Shown one piece after another: positions 45,383 through 56,330 of a DNA stretch of 64,000 bases. Where the stretch lies: contig JBAIZL010000058.1 in the NCBI GenBank assembly GCA_036971475.1, positions 2,996,001 through 3,060,000 of the forward strand, given 5' to 3'. This DNA comes from Prosapia bicincta. Its lineage: Eukaryota > Arthropoda > Insecta > Hemiptera > Cercopidae. The translations under genes and the position numbers were made by a program. The notes under the pieces were generated by a model. The model saw nothing but the letters and a program-made list of their open reading frames with translations. It was not told the DNA's origin and searched no databases. Position 1 is the stretch's first letter; each line of letters starts with the position of its first letter.

Positions 45383-46110
45383 TGGTTGTTTGTAGAATTG
45401 ATAAGTAGGAGAGGTTTTTATTGCATAATAGCTGCTGGAAATTCAGTGACAAAAAGAATCAACACATTTCTGGATTCAAAGCATCAACCTTTGGTAAAGA
45501 AAACTTCTATCATAAACCTAGAACATCATTTCAAAGACTATTTCATCTCAAAAACCTCTACCTCCTGAAACTATTTTGATCACCACAGATATTATGTCTC
45601 TACAGAAACGTTGCTCATACACATGGTATAACAGCTAATGAGAATTTTTCAAACAGCCTCTCAGATAAACCTTATCTAAAACATCATCCCTTGTCAACCT
45701 TACTAGATTTATCATTGAAAAAAAAAAACATTTTCAGTTTGTGATGAGAAATTTTCTACAAATAAGAGGGCATTAGGAAGATTCCCACCTTTACAAGGGA
45801 AAGTTGAAAAAGTCAAAACTCAAACGGGCCAACCATTGTGTTGGTACAGATTCGTTTCTTAATTTGGATACAGGACACTTTAAAGCTCTAAAGATTTTTT
45901 AACAACTTATCATTATTCTTCACAGTCCAATTAACCTGGGAAAAATCTACAACAGCCACCACATTCTTTTTATGTGGATAAATAAACTATTCTTAATACA
46001 AATTACTACCCCAATCTACAAAAGCTGAACAATACCAATACATCAAGGTTGATTTCAAGATTCTTTAACCTTCAATACACACCAAAAAATTGTTCACTGA
46101 TACAACACAA
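45383..46110 (+). pseudogene. Penelope-like reverse transcriptase remnant
   Basis: The frame at about 45410-45500 reads IAAGNSVTKRINTFLDSKHQ then PLVKKTS, matching the RPIVSGxxSPTxxIS block of Penelope-like RT. A shift leads to LPPETILITTDIMSLY and then, after another shift, RNVAHTHGITA, the D-containing motif A (DVxSLYTNIP). Around 45905-45965 QLTWEKSTTATTFF matches a later block. Frameshifts and stops throughout. It begins about 90 bases after the family B2 target duplication, so it may or may not belong to the same family. Confidence 0.7.
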
Positions 46111-46463
46111 ATTTCGATACAAGCTAAAGATTTCGTATATATGTGTGTCTATGTTGAGATTACAGACCGCAGCTACCAAGGTAGGTTTGTTAGTCTTCAC
46201 ATTTATAAATAATTAAAATATATAATTATTTTGATATAAACAATTTACTTCAATTTCTTTCATTTAAAAATATTTCTCAAAGTTGATAGAAGTTAAAATG
46301 TCCAAAAATGTTTTTTTTAACAACTCTTATGTTTGAGTATGAACATAATTGTTACATTTTAAAATTAGTTTAATAAATTGTGTTTCTCAATAATTCAGTA
46401 AAGATTCAATAGATTAATTTTTATTCAGTAACTGTTTATTACAGTAACTGTAAATGTATTATA

Positions 46464-47591
46464 CAGGGTGTCTAGTAAAATAGCTTAAAGAAATTCCCTG
46501 AGTTTTCCCTGACTTTTCCTCTTTTAGATGTCTATAGAAAGCCCAGTTTACATTGGGCCCATCCATTGATATCTGAAGGATCTTGGATAAATCCAGACTT
46601 TGAACACCTTTTAAGAACGAATTGAGTAACTCTTTTGCTTTTGTGTCTGTAAGGAACACAGAACCAAAATATTGAGCTTCACTTCATCCGTCTCTGCATC
46701 CCAATACCTAACACTCAAATCCATTTGGGCTCTTTGTGATATTTTGTTTAAACTTTCATCAAAGCCAATTACATGGTTAGAATTTGAATTTAATGATGTC
46801 AGTAACAGGTCTTTAAAATAATTTGATAAACCGAATACAACACTATTGGAAATTTTATCTTTCCACAATCTCATGTTCTGTGCAATGGTGCTATCAGGGA
46901 ACATCCTTGGAAAGAGGCACACACTACCTTCTGCATTGCGTAAAGAAGTGTTGCATTACTAAATTCACGCACCATATAATCTCTGCTTCGGTCACTTCAT
47001 CTTTTAGTTTATATTTATCCTAAGGAAGGAGGGGAGGTAATGACGACATCTGCATGACGCGATTGCCCGCTACGGCAATGAAAACTGGAACCTTCCATCT
47101 TGAAATAAACAGTGTAAAAATAATCACCGTCAAATAAAACACATACTATCACGAGTCTAGACAAATAGCTGGCTACGAATGTTTACACAGCGTTCTGTGT
47201 GGTCAGAAACAGACTGAGTTATCTGTTATCCCCACCCGTCCATATGATAACAGAACCACTGCGCACCCCAAGGCCACGGTCCAGGCTAAAACTTCCCAGC
47301 TGTACCAACTCGACACATTTAATATTTATTGACATAAGTCCTGAAGTCATAGCATTGGGCTTATCAAATAAATAATGGGCATCTAAATAAAGAAGTGTTT
47401 TTTCCTGACTGCCCTGCCCCTAAACCACTGGCTTACAATACCAAATAATCGAGAGCAATGGCCACTAGTTTTGTTTCTAATCAAAATAAATATTTTCCTG
47501 ATTTTTAAAAATTTTCCCTGAATTTTCCAGAACCTTAAAATTCCCTGACTTTTCCAGGTTTTCCCGGTTTTCGCTGTCACTAGACACCCTG
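46464..47591 (-). mobile_element. DNA transposon with CAGGGTGTCTAG ends, internally deleted
   Basis: Inverted ends CAGGGTGTCTAG (46464) and CTAGACACCCTG (47591), with CCCTGACTTTTCC-type subterminal repeats near both ends. TTATA flanks each side, suggesting a 5-base target duplication. Its coding remnant is on the minus strand (46922-46480). I cannot place the superfamily with confidence; the ends are hAT-like but the flank does not show an 8-base duplication. Confidence 0.7.
46480..46922 (-). pseudogene. Transposon ORF remnant (MDxxxRxWD / MDGPNVNW family)
   Basis: Two overlapping frames join near 46640: FPDSTIAQNMRLWKDKISNS ... VIGFDESLNK ... QMDLSVRYWD, then LLNSFLKGVQSL ... LQISMDGPNVNWAFYRHL. 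From memory this pattern is common in multicopy animal ORFs tied to CAGGGTGTC-type transposons. One frameshift separates the halves. The Asp residues in FDES and MDGPN may be catalytic, but I cannot confirm it. Confidence 0.6.
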
Positions 47592-48230
47592 TTATAGATA
47601 TTAAAGAAATAAACATCATTTTTAAAGTTGTAAAAAATGTTATTTCAAAAATCAAATTTTAAAATTTGATGTGACAGTTTATTCTGAATGAGTTTATTTT
47701 GTCCCTAAACAAACATAATTTATGGTAAATAGTTTTCTTTTTTAAAGTTAGAAAGGAATTACAAAACCCTTTGAAAGTTAGTGTTGCAACAATAATAAAT
47801 ATAAGAGTAATGTAATATATTAAATTGGAGAAATAAATATAATTTTGTATTACCTTTAATGTTTGTACTGAGCAAACTCAACCCAACATTAAACCATGTA
47901 AATTTAATAGTTCAAGTTATTATAAAAGAAGAATAGCTGTGGTGAGGTTAGAATGATGGCAACCCAAAGATACACCTAGCAAAACTCCAATTTTAAAAAA
48001 ATAACAAACACATCTGATGAATATTACTAACACTTAACACTTACTACAAAGATGTGAGAGTACTAGAACTCCTTGCTGCTTTACAAAACTAAAGATGATT
48101 TAAATACAGGTATTGTACAGCTGCACCTGTAAAGTCCTAAATAAGTTTTATGCTATCTCAGAATTAAAAACATCAATATTTATAAACCTCAAAACAAATT
48201 TATTTTTATGTTTGAGTATTTTTATTATTA
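47592..48230. other. Intron 2 of the minus-strand gene, 5' part
   Basis: AT-rich, no recognisable feature. Confidence 0.4.
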
Positions 48231-48528
48231 TGTTGAGTATTTTGTTATGTTAATATGAGTATTCTTTGTGTTAGAAAAGACACATCTAGATTTTACTTAA
48301 AAACTAGAGTTCTCAATAACTTACACTTTATGTCTTGGGTCCTTATTTAGGTTCAGTTGCACCACTGTAGATTCTATTATGATGAGTATTTTATTATGTT
48401 AATATGAGTATTCTTTGTGTTAGAAAAGACACATCTAGATTTTACTTAAAAACTAGAGTTCTCAATAACTTACACTTTATGTCTTGGGTCCTTATTTAGG
48501 TTCAGTTGTACCACTGTAGATTCTATAG
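48231..48528. repeat. 149-bp tandem duplication covering an exon end
   Basis: Two copies (48231-48379 and 48380-48528) share ATATGAGTATTCTTTGTGTT and the following bases with very few differences. The second copy contains the 3' 55 bases of exon 2 and its donor. The first copy repeats them in the intron without an acceptor. Confidence 0.9.
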
Positions 48529-48663
48529 CTTTATCTACAATGTTGATTTCTAGTTGCTTATTTTCTAATTCATTCAAAAAGGTAGCCATATTTGTATTAT
48601 AGTCATCTGTATTCTGTGTGATGTCCAGTGCTTCAGAACCGGTAGATCTACACAACGACTCGT
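48474..48663 (-). CDS. Coiled-coil (CENP-H-like?) protein, exon 2
   Basis: Pyrimidine tract and acceptor CAACAATTTTAG, donor GTAAGT after 48474, on the minus strand. 190 bases, phase 1 in and phase 2 out. Translation NESLCRSTGSEALDITQNTD, then MATFLNELENKQLEINIVDK and AIESTVVQLNLNKDPRHK: a polar linker followed by a helix. Its 3' 55 bases and donor are duplicated in the intron (48325-48379). Confidence 0.78.
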
Positions 48664-50276
48664 CTAAAATTGTTGAAAAAAATTGAAATTTAATATATAC
48701 TGAAATAAACTGATGAATAGGTACAACTACGAAAAGGTTAGCACCATTATCAGCTAAAGTTTTATCTAAACCAGTAGGTTTTTATCTGTTTGTTTTTAAA
48801 TTATACATATAATTTGTTGTATTTAATAATATAAATAGTTCATTATAAAGGTAATGCACATTTCCTGGAAAAATAGATTTATTGGTCGTCTGGTACAAAT
48901 TATTAAAATTTTTCAAAATACTCTCCCAGTATTAATATACTTGAGGAGACATGACTATACTTATTATGTGACTATCATAAAATGGAATGAAACCAATTGA
49001 TGACTGCAAATCATTATAAATTAATTTCGTTATTTCTTAAATAACTAAAAACCTCACCCCTCCTCTCCTGCTAACAATTTCGACCGATCCCGTATTATCA
49101 AACGTACGTCAAGCTCTAAAGGAGTTCTAAAGGAATAATATTAGCTATTCCTTACAAATACAACCTTAATATTTAACAATTGATAATAATTTTCTCAAAA
49201 AATATATGAAATTGTAAAGTCTTATACATATACTATATTTTAATCAATTAACCTATACAAAACTGAATTTTAGAAAGCCCCTTTATCATTATTCATTAAA
49301 TTATTATTCCCACATTTATGTATATAAATACTTTCAAAAACATTTAACAATCTTCTATCATTTTCATTTTTAACTAAATTAACATTATTTAAATTATGGC
49401 TTATGTTAATTTTGGCTAGCGGGCCGGCTTTGTCAATGAAATGGTTGTTTTCAAACACATCTCAAGTAAAATCAAAAGTATTCACTCAGTTATGCAATAA
49501 TTACTTATAATTTAATGAGTGAATTTAAGATGATTATAACAAGCAACTTCAATGTATTTAGTTTAGAACAACTGTGTTGTTATCACAAACAGAAGGGAGT
49601 ATTAGAATAAAATAGCATTTAGCAACCAATACCAGGAGATGGGGAAAAGAAATGGAAAATGAAACAATGAACACGAATAGCAGGCCACTGTGATAGAACC
49701 AGTAGCAGAATGTAGTCGACTAATCAGTGCATAGACTGAGGGAACCAGGTCTCCACTAATAACCTATATTTGAATTTTCATACCAAAAAGATTTTTTCAA
49801 TTACAGATTTCAATTTGCTACTTTTGTTAATCTAAACCAATAGCTTCTCTATTAGAATTTCCTGATAAAGCTATTCAATTAACAGAAGTATAAATGAAAA
49901 TCACTATTCAAAGTAATTTAAATAAATAAATGATAATTAACAATGTGAATAGCTAAAATATCATTAATCTTATAAAAACTTAGTTTGTATATACTAATTG
50001 TGAATATTTTTGTAACCACTAATATTAGCATTATCTTCTTTTGAGAAACTGTAATTTATTATTTTTTTTTTTTTAAGAGTGTGAATCTATAAAACGAGTC
50101 AATTTTTTAACATAACTTTAATGTTTATGTAAATAAATTAAAAAATATCTGCAATTAGGGTCAGCTTAACTGAACCAAATCATATTTAAACAAATATTCT
50201 AAATTATATAGTAGCAGCTGCATAGTGTGACCTCACTTAATGTTATCATTTGGTTATTATTATAGTTTCACTTTAA
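48664..50276. other. Intron 1 of the minus-strand gene, 3' part
   Basis: AT-rich noncoding DNA. The minus-strand open frame 49458-49270 (Asn-rich) is unfamiliar and lacks splice support. Confidence 0.4.
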
Positions 50277-51266
50277 CACATTCAGCTCAGCGGCAATATT
50301 GGAGATCTCATCAAACTACTGTCTGTTTTTTCGGTAACTTCCACATACGACGGCAGTGGAATTATTAAAATGCTATGCGTGTTGGATAGCTTGTCGTTGC
50401 ATCTATCGTGCCCGTTGTTTTCATCTCAATAATTTTACTTCTACCATATACAGGTTATTGGGGACATCAAAACAGTGTATTAGACATTAAAATATTGTTT
50501 TATGTATTGGGTCACAATTTAAAAAAAAAAAGAAATACAAATGATAAAATACTGTACGACAAATAATAAAACTCAATAAAAAAAAGGAGAAAAAACCATA
50601 ATTTACATAAAATCTTAAGTACCTACTACTAAAATATACTACATCTAAAATTAACCACTCAACGTTTAACTCGAAATGTTTGTTTCTGTTTGTGCCATGT
50701 GTTTCATCACAAAGCGATAGAGATCGATAATGTAAACGCAGACATAGATAACACATGTTAAGTCCGAGACTATTTATAGCCGAGATTAGCTGACATTTGT
50801 TTACTAAAAACTTATGATGACACATTAGGTTTTCGGGCGTCCAAGCATTTTGTCAATGACTCACATTTATAGTAGTCTATTTCCACCTCGAGTAGGTTCA
50901 TTCAGTCTAATAGGGCAGTTATCGTTTAATCGTTAGTTCAGAAAGCTTAGTTTATTTTAATAATCGTTGTTTTTTTCCTGGATATTTTGCTGTGTTAAGT
51001 GGTTAAAAGTTTAAAAAAAAACATTAGAATATAAAAGTTTTACTAAATTAAATCTGTTCATAAAACTCCCTTAAGCATTGTTTCAGTTGAGCATTGACGT
51101 AAAAATCAAACACTTATCGACACTAGAAAAGTTTTAATTAGACTCGGAGTGAGCGTGCCGGTGCGCTCGCTGTCTCTCAGAAGGGAAGCGGGGAGCGCAC
51201 CTGCACACTCTCAGTGCCTCGTAAAGGAACCCAGAGCGTGCCAGAACGCTAGCCGTGCTGAACGTG
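50277..51266. mobile_element. piggyBac-like element, nonautonomous
   Basis: TTAA lies on both sides (50273-50276 and 51267-51270). Ends CACATTCAGC and GCTGAACGTG are inverted. The GC-rich right end (51140-51265) resembles that of the 71-bp element at 26210. The interior (about 50640-50880) contains an inverted copy of Tigger-element DNA also found at 18800-19000, so it is composite. Confidence 0.65.
50640..50880 (-). repeat. Copy of the Tigger-element interior (as at 18.8-19.0 kb)
   Basis: On the minus strand it matches 18805-18990: TGACAAAATGCTTGG, AACAAATGTCAGCTAATCTC, GGCTATAAATAGTCT and CATTATCGATCT in the same order and spacing. It is therefore a shared block of a Tigger-like family, possibly the region around its transcription start (TATAAATAG). 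Confidence 0.7.
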
Positions 51267-51799
51267 TTAAAGACAGACAAGGAATTGTATAAAAACATTA
51301 TAATCATCTTATAGTTGTAATTTAATTTCGTATGCAATAAAATATGCAATCAATAGCACAGACCGAACAAAAACATTTACATGCATCATAAATTCTTAGA
51401 AATCAGTTGAGGAATATGGTCACTGACATTCTCTCGCTCAGCACTGTTACCGACATTATCGATGTGATTCATTATCCATTTGTCATTTGTATCCCCTTTA
51501 ACTTTAGTAAAACACGCCTTGTAGGTTTCATATGGGCCTTGTAGGTATAAGGTTATGCCTTGTAGTAAGTTATTTGTCCATATGCCATTTGTTCATGCGA
51601 CTATTCTATAGTACTGCACAGTTTATTTCTTTATTTTCATATATGTTTATGTTTTTAGTGATTTTACATAATTTAATTTTGAAACATCTTTTTCATGTTT
51701 TGTGAGATTTGGTGTCACTTGAAATTTAAAAGTGTAACAAAATGTACAAATTTCAAAAGAATTGATATGATTTCAGTATTAAAGAAAAACTCTAGCTCG

Positions 51800-52065
51800 A
51801 TACTCTATACTAACGAAAAAACTAGATTGAAAAACTTCAGACATTCTAGATTGATACGGTACATTACAAAAACGAGTCAAAGAAACACTGCTTCTGAACT
51901 TGGCGTTTCGCAAACTCTCTTATGTAAAATTTTGAAGAACAAAGATTCCACCTTGACATTATCAAAGTGTAATGAAAATGTTGATGGCAAAAAATTGTTC
52001 TGGGAAGGATCCACAGAAGTGGAATCGGCTATGAAATTATGGTATATAAAAAGATGCTTGAGTTG
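51800..52065 (+). pseudogene. Tigger-like transposase N-terminus (CENP-B-type helix-turn-helix)
   Basis: The frame 51695-52066 includes HSRLIRYITKTSQRNTASEL, then GVSQTLLCKILKNKD, and ESAMKLWY. This is the psq-type helix-turn-helix followed by the start of the second DNA-binding helix of Tigger/CENP-B transposases (SQxxIAxELGVSxSTLxxILKNK). The sequence stops at TGA and no DDE domain follows. It sits in the first intron of the minus-strand gene, on the opposite strand. Confidence 0.7.
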
Positions 52066-53559
52066 ATGATTCATTAATGCGCCAAAAATCCAAGGGTCTC
52101 AAAAAAAATTATGAATATGAACAATTTATCAACAATAATTTATGAAAACAAGAGATTCTTTATGAAAAAGTAAATAGATTTGAAATTGTAAATAAGATCA
52201 AAGTGTTTTATGGTGTAGTAAGTGTTTTACAAAGTTTTTTACGTAGTTCAATGTTTATTAAAAATTACCCTAGATTCAATTAGTGTTTTAAAAATTCTAA
52301 AATGGAATAAATTAATCTGACGTACAGTATGCCCATAAAAAATAACAAATAGCAGACCTACTTACAAAATTTACTACAGTACATAAAACAGTCTGGAGTA
52401 GCAAAATTTGGTAAGTAATCACTCGTGATTTCCATGTGCTTGGATTACATCTTTAGTTGCAATGTTTTAGAATTAAAATGACTTACTGTAATGTTAGGCC
52501 TAAATATCGTTCAGTAAACACTTGTGATTGTAATATAGTGAGTTCAATGCTGCACTTTTGTAGATCACGATTACGAGGTCAGTTATTGTAACCAAATCTG
52601 CTTCTGGGTAAAATGTTAACAAATATGAAAGTAATAAGCGGCAGCTACTTAATTGGAGATGTAAACTCTGTATGCTGCTGTTCTGGTTACAATATGATAG
52701 CATATTGTAATAAACCCTGCTTAGAGAACATTACTCACAAGAATTTGATGGCTCAGATTCTTACCCTTCAGATCTTTTCTCTGATGAAAACTTTGATTTA
52801 CCATGTGGTAAGAGAATATAGTCCAACTGTACAAACTCTAAAAATAATAATGCCCCTTGATTTTTTGTCAAAAGATGTAAACTGAATTTGTTTAACATAA
52901 TACAGGTTTTTTATAGAAGCCTCTTGTTTCCAAAACTGAGAACTAAATTTCTGAGATCACCTCAAAAGGATATTTACACAGTATTTATGAATCTATATTA
53001 AAACTTTTATAGGAAGATTCAATAAAAACTTTCTTTAACTTCCTTAAAACTTCCTCTAAAACTTAATTAATGTGGCCTCCAAATTACTGGGATCAATATT
53101 TGATATAAATATTTTTGTTAGTACAGTACTTAAATTTCAGCCAAAAAAGTAAACATTTTCTAAGCCTTAAAAAAATGAAGTCTGGGGTAAAGGTTCAGTT
53201 ATGTACTTAATTTAATAAACACAGCATATATTCTTTAATGTAAAAAATAATAAAATAGATTGTTAATCATATATTCAAAATATTAACAAAAACAGTAAAA
53301 ATAAATACAGACTTGTGTATTAAATTTATCACTGACACATTCTTTGCATAAAATAAATGAAAATTTATTCCAAACATTTAATTCTAGAAAACTTATCAAA
53401 AGACCCAAGTGAAATTTTAAACATATATAATCAAACTTCTAAGTTAATTTATAATTCTTGAATTTTTTTAGTCTTAATTTTTGAATTATTTAAGTGATTA
53501 ATTAATTTATAAGTATAACAGTCAATTTCATTGAAATGAAAAAAGCATTAAATACTTAC
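52066..53559. other. Intron 1 of the minus-strand gene, 5' part
   Basis: AT-rich. The open frame at 52613-52885 is unfamiliar. No named repeat. Confidence 0.4.
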
Positions 53560-53644
53560 TTTTGTTATACTGGGCCTCCATAAATTGTTGCCGGGCTTGT
53601 AAGACATTGATAAAGCTTTGAACATGTTCGATTTTTTTTTCCAT
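53560..53644 (-). CDS. Coiled-coil (CENP-H-like?) protein, exon 1 with start codon
   Basis: ATG at 53644-53642 is the first Met after an in-frame TAA nine bases upstream, so the start is well placed. Donor GTAAGT follows 53560. 28 codons plus one base: MEKKIEHVQSFINVLQARQQ, then FMEAQYNK. Exon phases (1, 2, 2) agree across all four exons, giving 618 coding bases with no internal stop. Short N-terminal helix, no signal peptide or membrane segment. The total length of 205 residues is close to, somewhat shorter than, animal CENP-H. Alternative: another small kinetochore or augmin-type coiled-coil subunit. Confidence 0.7.
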
Positions 53645-54628
53645 ATTTTTTTATTTTTGGTCCTTTAAATGGAGTAGCTGTGAAGAAAATTGAACATATA
53701 TAGAAATTTCATTCCTTTAATTTTTAGTGAGATTCAATACAGGTTTTGGTCAATTCTAGATAAATATTTCAGAATAAAAGCTTCAGTATGTTGATTATTT
53801 TAATCATTTCGTTTTTCAACATACTGTAAATGTTTTGAAATGTTACATTTGTTGATGTGCTAAAATTAAAAGCAAAATGTTCAATTTGATTTGTTGAAAA
53901 TATTCCAAGGGATACAATATTTTGAAAGAACTATAGGATATTTAATTAACATTTTTTTCAGTAAAAGAAACAAAAGCATTTTACAGTTCTAAAAAAGAAA
54001 TTTGTACTGTAGGGATTATAAAGTGCCCACCCACTTACTCTTAGATTATTTGAAAACTCCTAATAAAGTCAAACAGCAAAATTTACATTTCTATAAAACA
54101 ACTGTTTTATTAGACTATATTACACTACAGACTAATGAGTTACACAAATTAATTAAACTTACACCGTTATTGTCTCTGTACAAAAAAAAAATATTTAAAG
54201 GTTTAATTATGACTTCTTAAAATATTCCGTATCCTTACTTTGCTGCAGTGCTCATGTACTTATGTATTGTAGAATCTGTCTCTCCTTCTACTTCAAACTA
54301 GTTATTAATTTTTTATATCATTTCTGTTGTCTGATAGCTAATTATTTTGGAAGTTTCCTCATGAATAATGTCCTTATCTTTATTACCTTTTGCATTGTCC
54401 GTTGCAACCACAATTTCAACTAGTTAAGCGTCAATTAAAATTGTAAACCCAGCATCTCCATTGTCCACTTCTAGCCAGTTGTTAATGTCTTCTTCTTAAA
54501 CATAGTTTTTCACAGCAAAGTATATTAGAACAAACTCTTGACTTTTGTAGTCCATTACCTTCAGTGAAACTTAATTATGTTAAAGCGATTAATTAGAACA
54601 AAGCTGTGCCATAACATCGTTTTCAACA
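53645..54628. other. Region upstream of the minus-strand gene
   Basis: Should hold the promoter and 5' UTR of the coiled-coil gene. I see no clear TATA box or initiator that stands out from the AT-rich background. Confidence 0.35.
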
Positions 54629-54706
54629 TTACTTTCTATTAATCACTTAAACAATAGTTTATGACTATCCGAACTTTAAATTTTGTAAATTAATTAAAAC
54701 TTACTG

Positions 54707-54752
54707 AGACAGAACGTTTTTGATCGCTATGTGCCGATCTTCATCAGTGTCT
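54707..54752 (-). ncRNA. Hammerhead motif, family A, inactivated (G12 to A)
   Basis: Stem I AGACA / TGTCT, core CTGATGA plus an extra A, stem II GATCG / CGATC, stem III AACGTT, cleavage base C are all intact on the minus strand, but GAAA reads AAAA. G12 is the general base, so this copy should not cleave. Confidence 0.7.
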
Positions 54753-54771
54753 TCTCAGATGGTGTCAGAGA

Positions 54772-54817
54772 AGACACTGATGAAGATCGGCCCATAGCGA
54801 TCAAAAGTGTTCTTTCT
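54772..54817 (+). ncRNA. Hammerhead motif, family A, inactivated (G12 to A, stem I broken)
   Basis: Same layout on the plus strand, with the same G12-to-A change as its partner arm, plus TTTCT in place of TGTCT in stem I and a diverged stem III. The shared G12 change suggests both arms derive from one already mutated template. Confidence 0.65.
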
Positions 54818-55302
54818 CAGTAAGTTTTAACTAATTTACAAAATTTAAAGTTCGGATAGTCATAAATTATTGTTTAAGTGATTAATAAGATTCACCAACG
54901 TAATGGACTACAAAATTCAAGAATTATTTTCTAGTTCCCTTTCAGTTACAGCTTGAGCTCAGGCCACAGATTGGTTCATCCTTTTTTAAAGTTTGAGTGG
55001 GAAGATCATTCTAAGTATTAGTCATATTTAAATTTTCATCATTAATTGCATATTATTCCCAAAACTCTTTTACACCTATGCAAACATATGGGAAAAACAT
55101 TTTCGGTATAAATGATCTCTAATATCAGTATATTATATGCTCTACGATTCCCTGATCCATAGGCTGGATCAAGGGAGTTGTTTCCAACAAAAAGTGACAT
55201 TTGTTGATTCCATCTTCGCGTGAGCTACTAGTAATCACTTACAACTTTTTTTTTATAAAAAAATGTTTTAACTTGCCTATAGTAGCACTTACTTTTTTGT
55301 GT

Positions 55303-55344
55303 TGAGGACGGCCGTTTCGGGAGATGTGTCCCTTTGTCAACTCA
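55303..55344 (-). ncRNA. Hammerhead-like motif with U3/A8 core, family C (left arm)
   Basis: Exact mirror of 55367-55408. See that entry for base assignments. Confidence 0.6.
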
Positions 55345-55366
55345 GACCGTAACTCGAGTTACGGTC

Positions 55367-55408
55367 TGAGTTGACAAAGGGACACATCTCCCGAAACGGC
55401 CGTCCTCA
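55367..55408 (+). ncRNA. Hammerhead-like motif with U3/A8 core, family C (right arm)
   Basis: Stem I TGAG (55367-55370) / CTCA (55405-55408). Core TTGACAA (55371-55377), extra A 55378. Stem II GGGA / TCCC (55379-55392). GAAA (55393-55396). Stem III ACGGCCGT, self-complementary. GUC cleavage triplet ending at C55404. Confidence 0.6.
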
Positions 55409-55489
55409 ACACAAAAAAGTAAGTGCTACTATAGGCAAGTTAAAACATTTTTTTATAAAAAAAAAGTTGTAAGTGAAAAAGTGACAGTT

Positions 55490-56330
55490 AATTTTACCAT
55501 AATCACTTTTTCGGTCACTTGAAGGGTGAGTGGGAGCGTTGTTAATTAACAACATAGCTTCTTCCGACAAACCCAATTCTTCTAAATGTAATCTTAAATT
55601 TGGCACAAACTCAAAAACCAGTCCATGAATATATCTTGGCTCATCCATGCATTTTTGGGCATAATACCTTACTGACAATCCATTTAAAATTAGTTTTTTT
55701 ACAACATTACAGGGTTTGGGATTTTCCTACAGTAAACAAAGAAAACCTATGACTCTCACTTGTGTTAGAATAGACCATAACTATAATGTGATAATTTTGC
55801 ATTTTAAATCCTGGGTAGTTATTACGGACAATGCAGCTAATGTCTTTTCAGGAAGTGACTTCTAGTTAACACCTGACTTGTCATTGTTAAAGACTTGGTC
55901 TTTACTAAATTTTGTTCTTCTATTGCTTTGCTCTGAATTCAGCAAATAACTCTGTACTTAGCTTTTCTATTATAATATCTAAATCTCGAATCCCATGACA
56001 CTTGAAACCTATGGAGCCTATCTATATTAGCTTTAAAAGATGGATCCACTTCAACACCAAACTTCTGGTTCATAACCATAACTTTAAACATTATTATAGG
56101 ACCTGAAATAGGAATCCCTTGATTGCGGGCCTGAACAAACCACTGATACATCAAAGTATCCAGTTCATCAAGTTTTGCATATTGTATTGATTTATTGACC
56201 CTTGTATTTTGTTTTTCGACCCTTCACATCAGCATCTGAGCTTTACATTTTTGAAGCCTCCAATTTTTTCTGCCTTGCATTTTCACCCTTTAGCAATTGT
56301 CTGACAATTTCTAATTTTTGAGTAACTTCC
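55490..56330 (-). pseudogene. Tigger/Jerky-type transposase remnant
   Basis: Read on the minus strand: WFVQARNQGIPISGPIIMFK and DPSFKANIDRLHRFQVSW (second DNA-binding domain, 56150-56000), then a frameshifted linker. Next come SVRYYAQKCMDEPRYIHGLV and LHLEELGLSEEAMLLINNAP followed by THPSS (55680-55540), which is the DDE catalytic strand region of Tigger transposases (usual form LLLDNAPxHP; here Asp is Asn). Frameshifts, stops and the Asn change make it inactive. Confidence 0.8.

Larger units (their letters stand above)
54629..54933. mobile_element. Penelope-like foldback (family A)
   Basis: Insert 54639-54923 between TTACTTTCTA (54629-54638) and TTATTTTCTA (54924-54933), a probable 10-base target duplication with one mismatch. 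Two arms in head-to-head orientation share AATCACTTAAACAATAGTTT, the GACTATCCGAACTTTAAATT block and a hammerhead motif each. The right arm runs further, to CTACAAAATTCAAG. Confidence 0.8.
55236..55475. repeat. Perfect 240-bp palindrome of two Penelope-like 3' ends (family C)
   Basis: Two 120-base arms are exact reverse complements with no spacer, centred on AACTCGAGTT (55351-55360). Each arm is a family C 3' end beginning just upstream of the ribozyme and ending AAGTG. Homology to the 8.4 kb copy, which continues into a GIY-YIG frame, identifies the family. It lies at the 3' edge of a minus-strand Tigger-like pseudogene. Confidence 0.93.
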
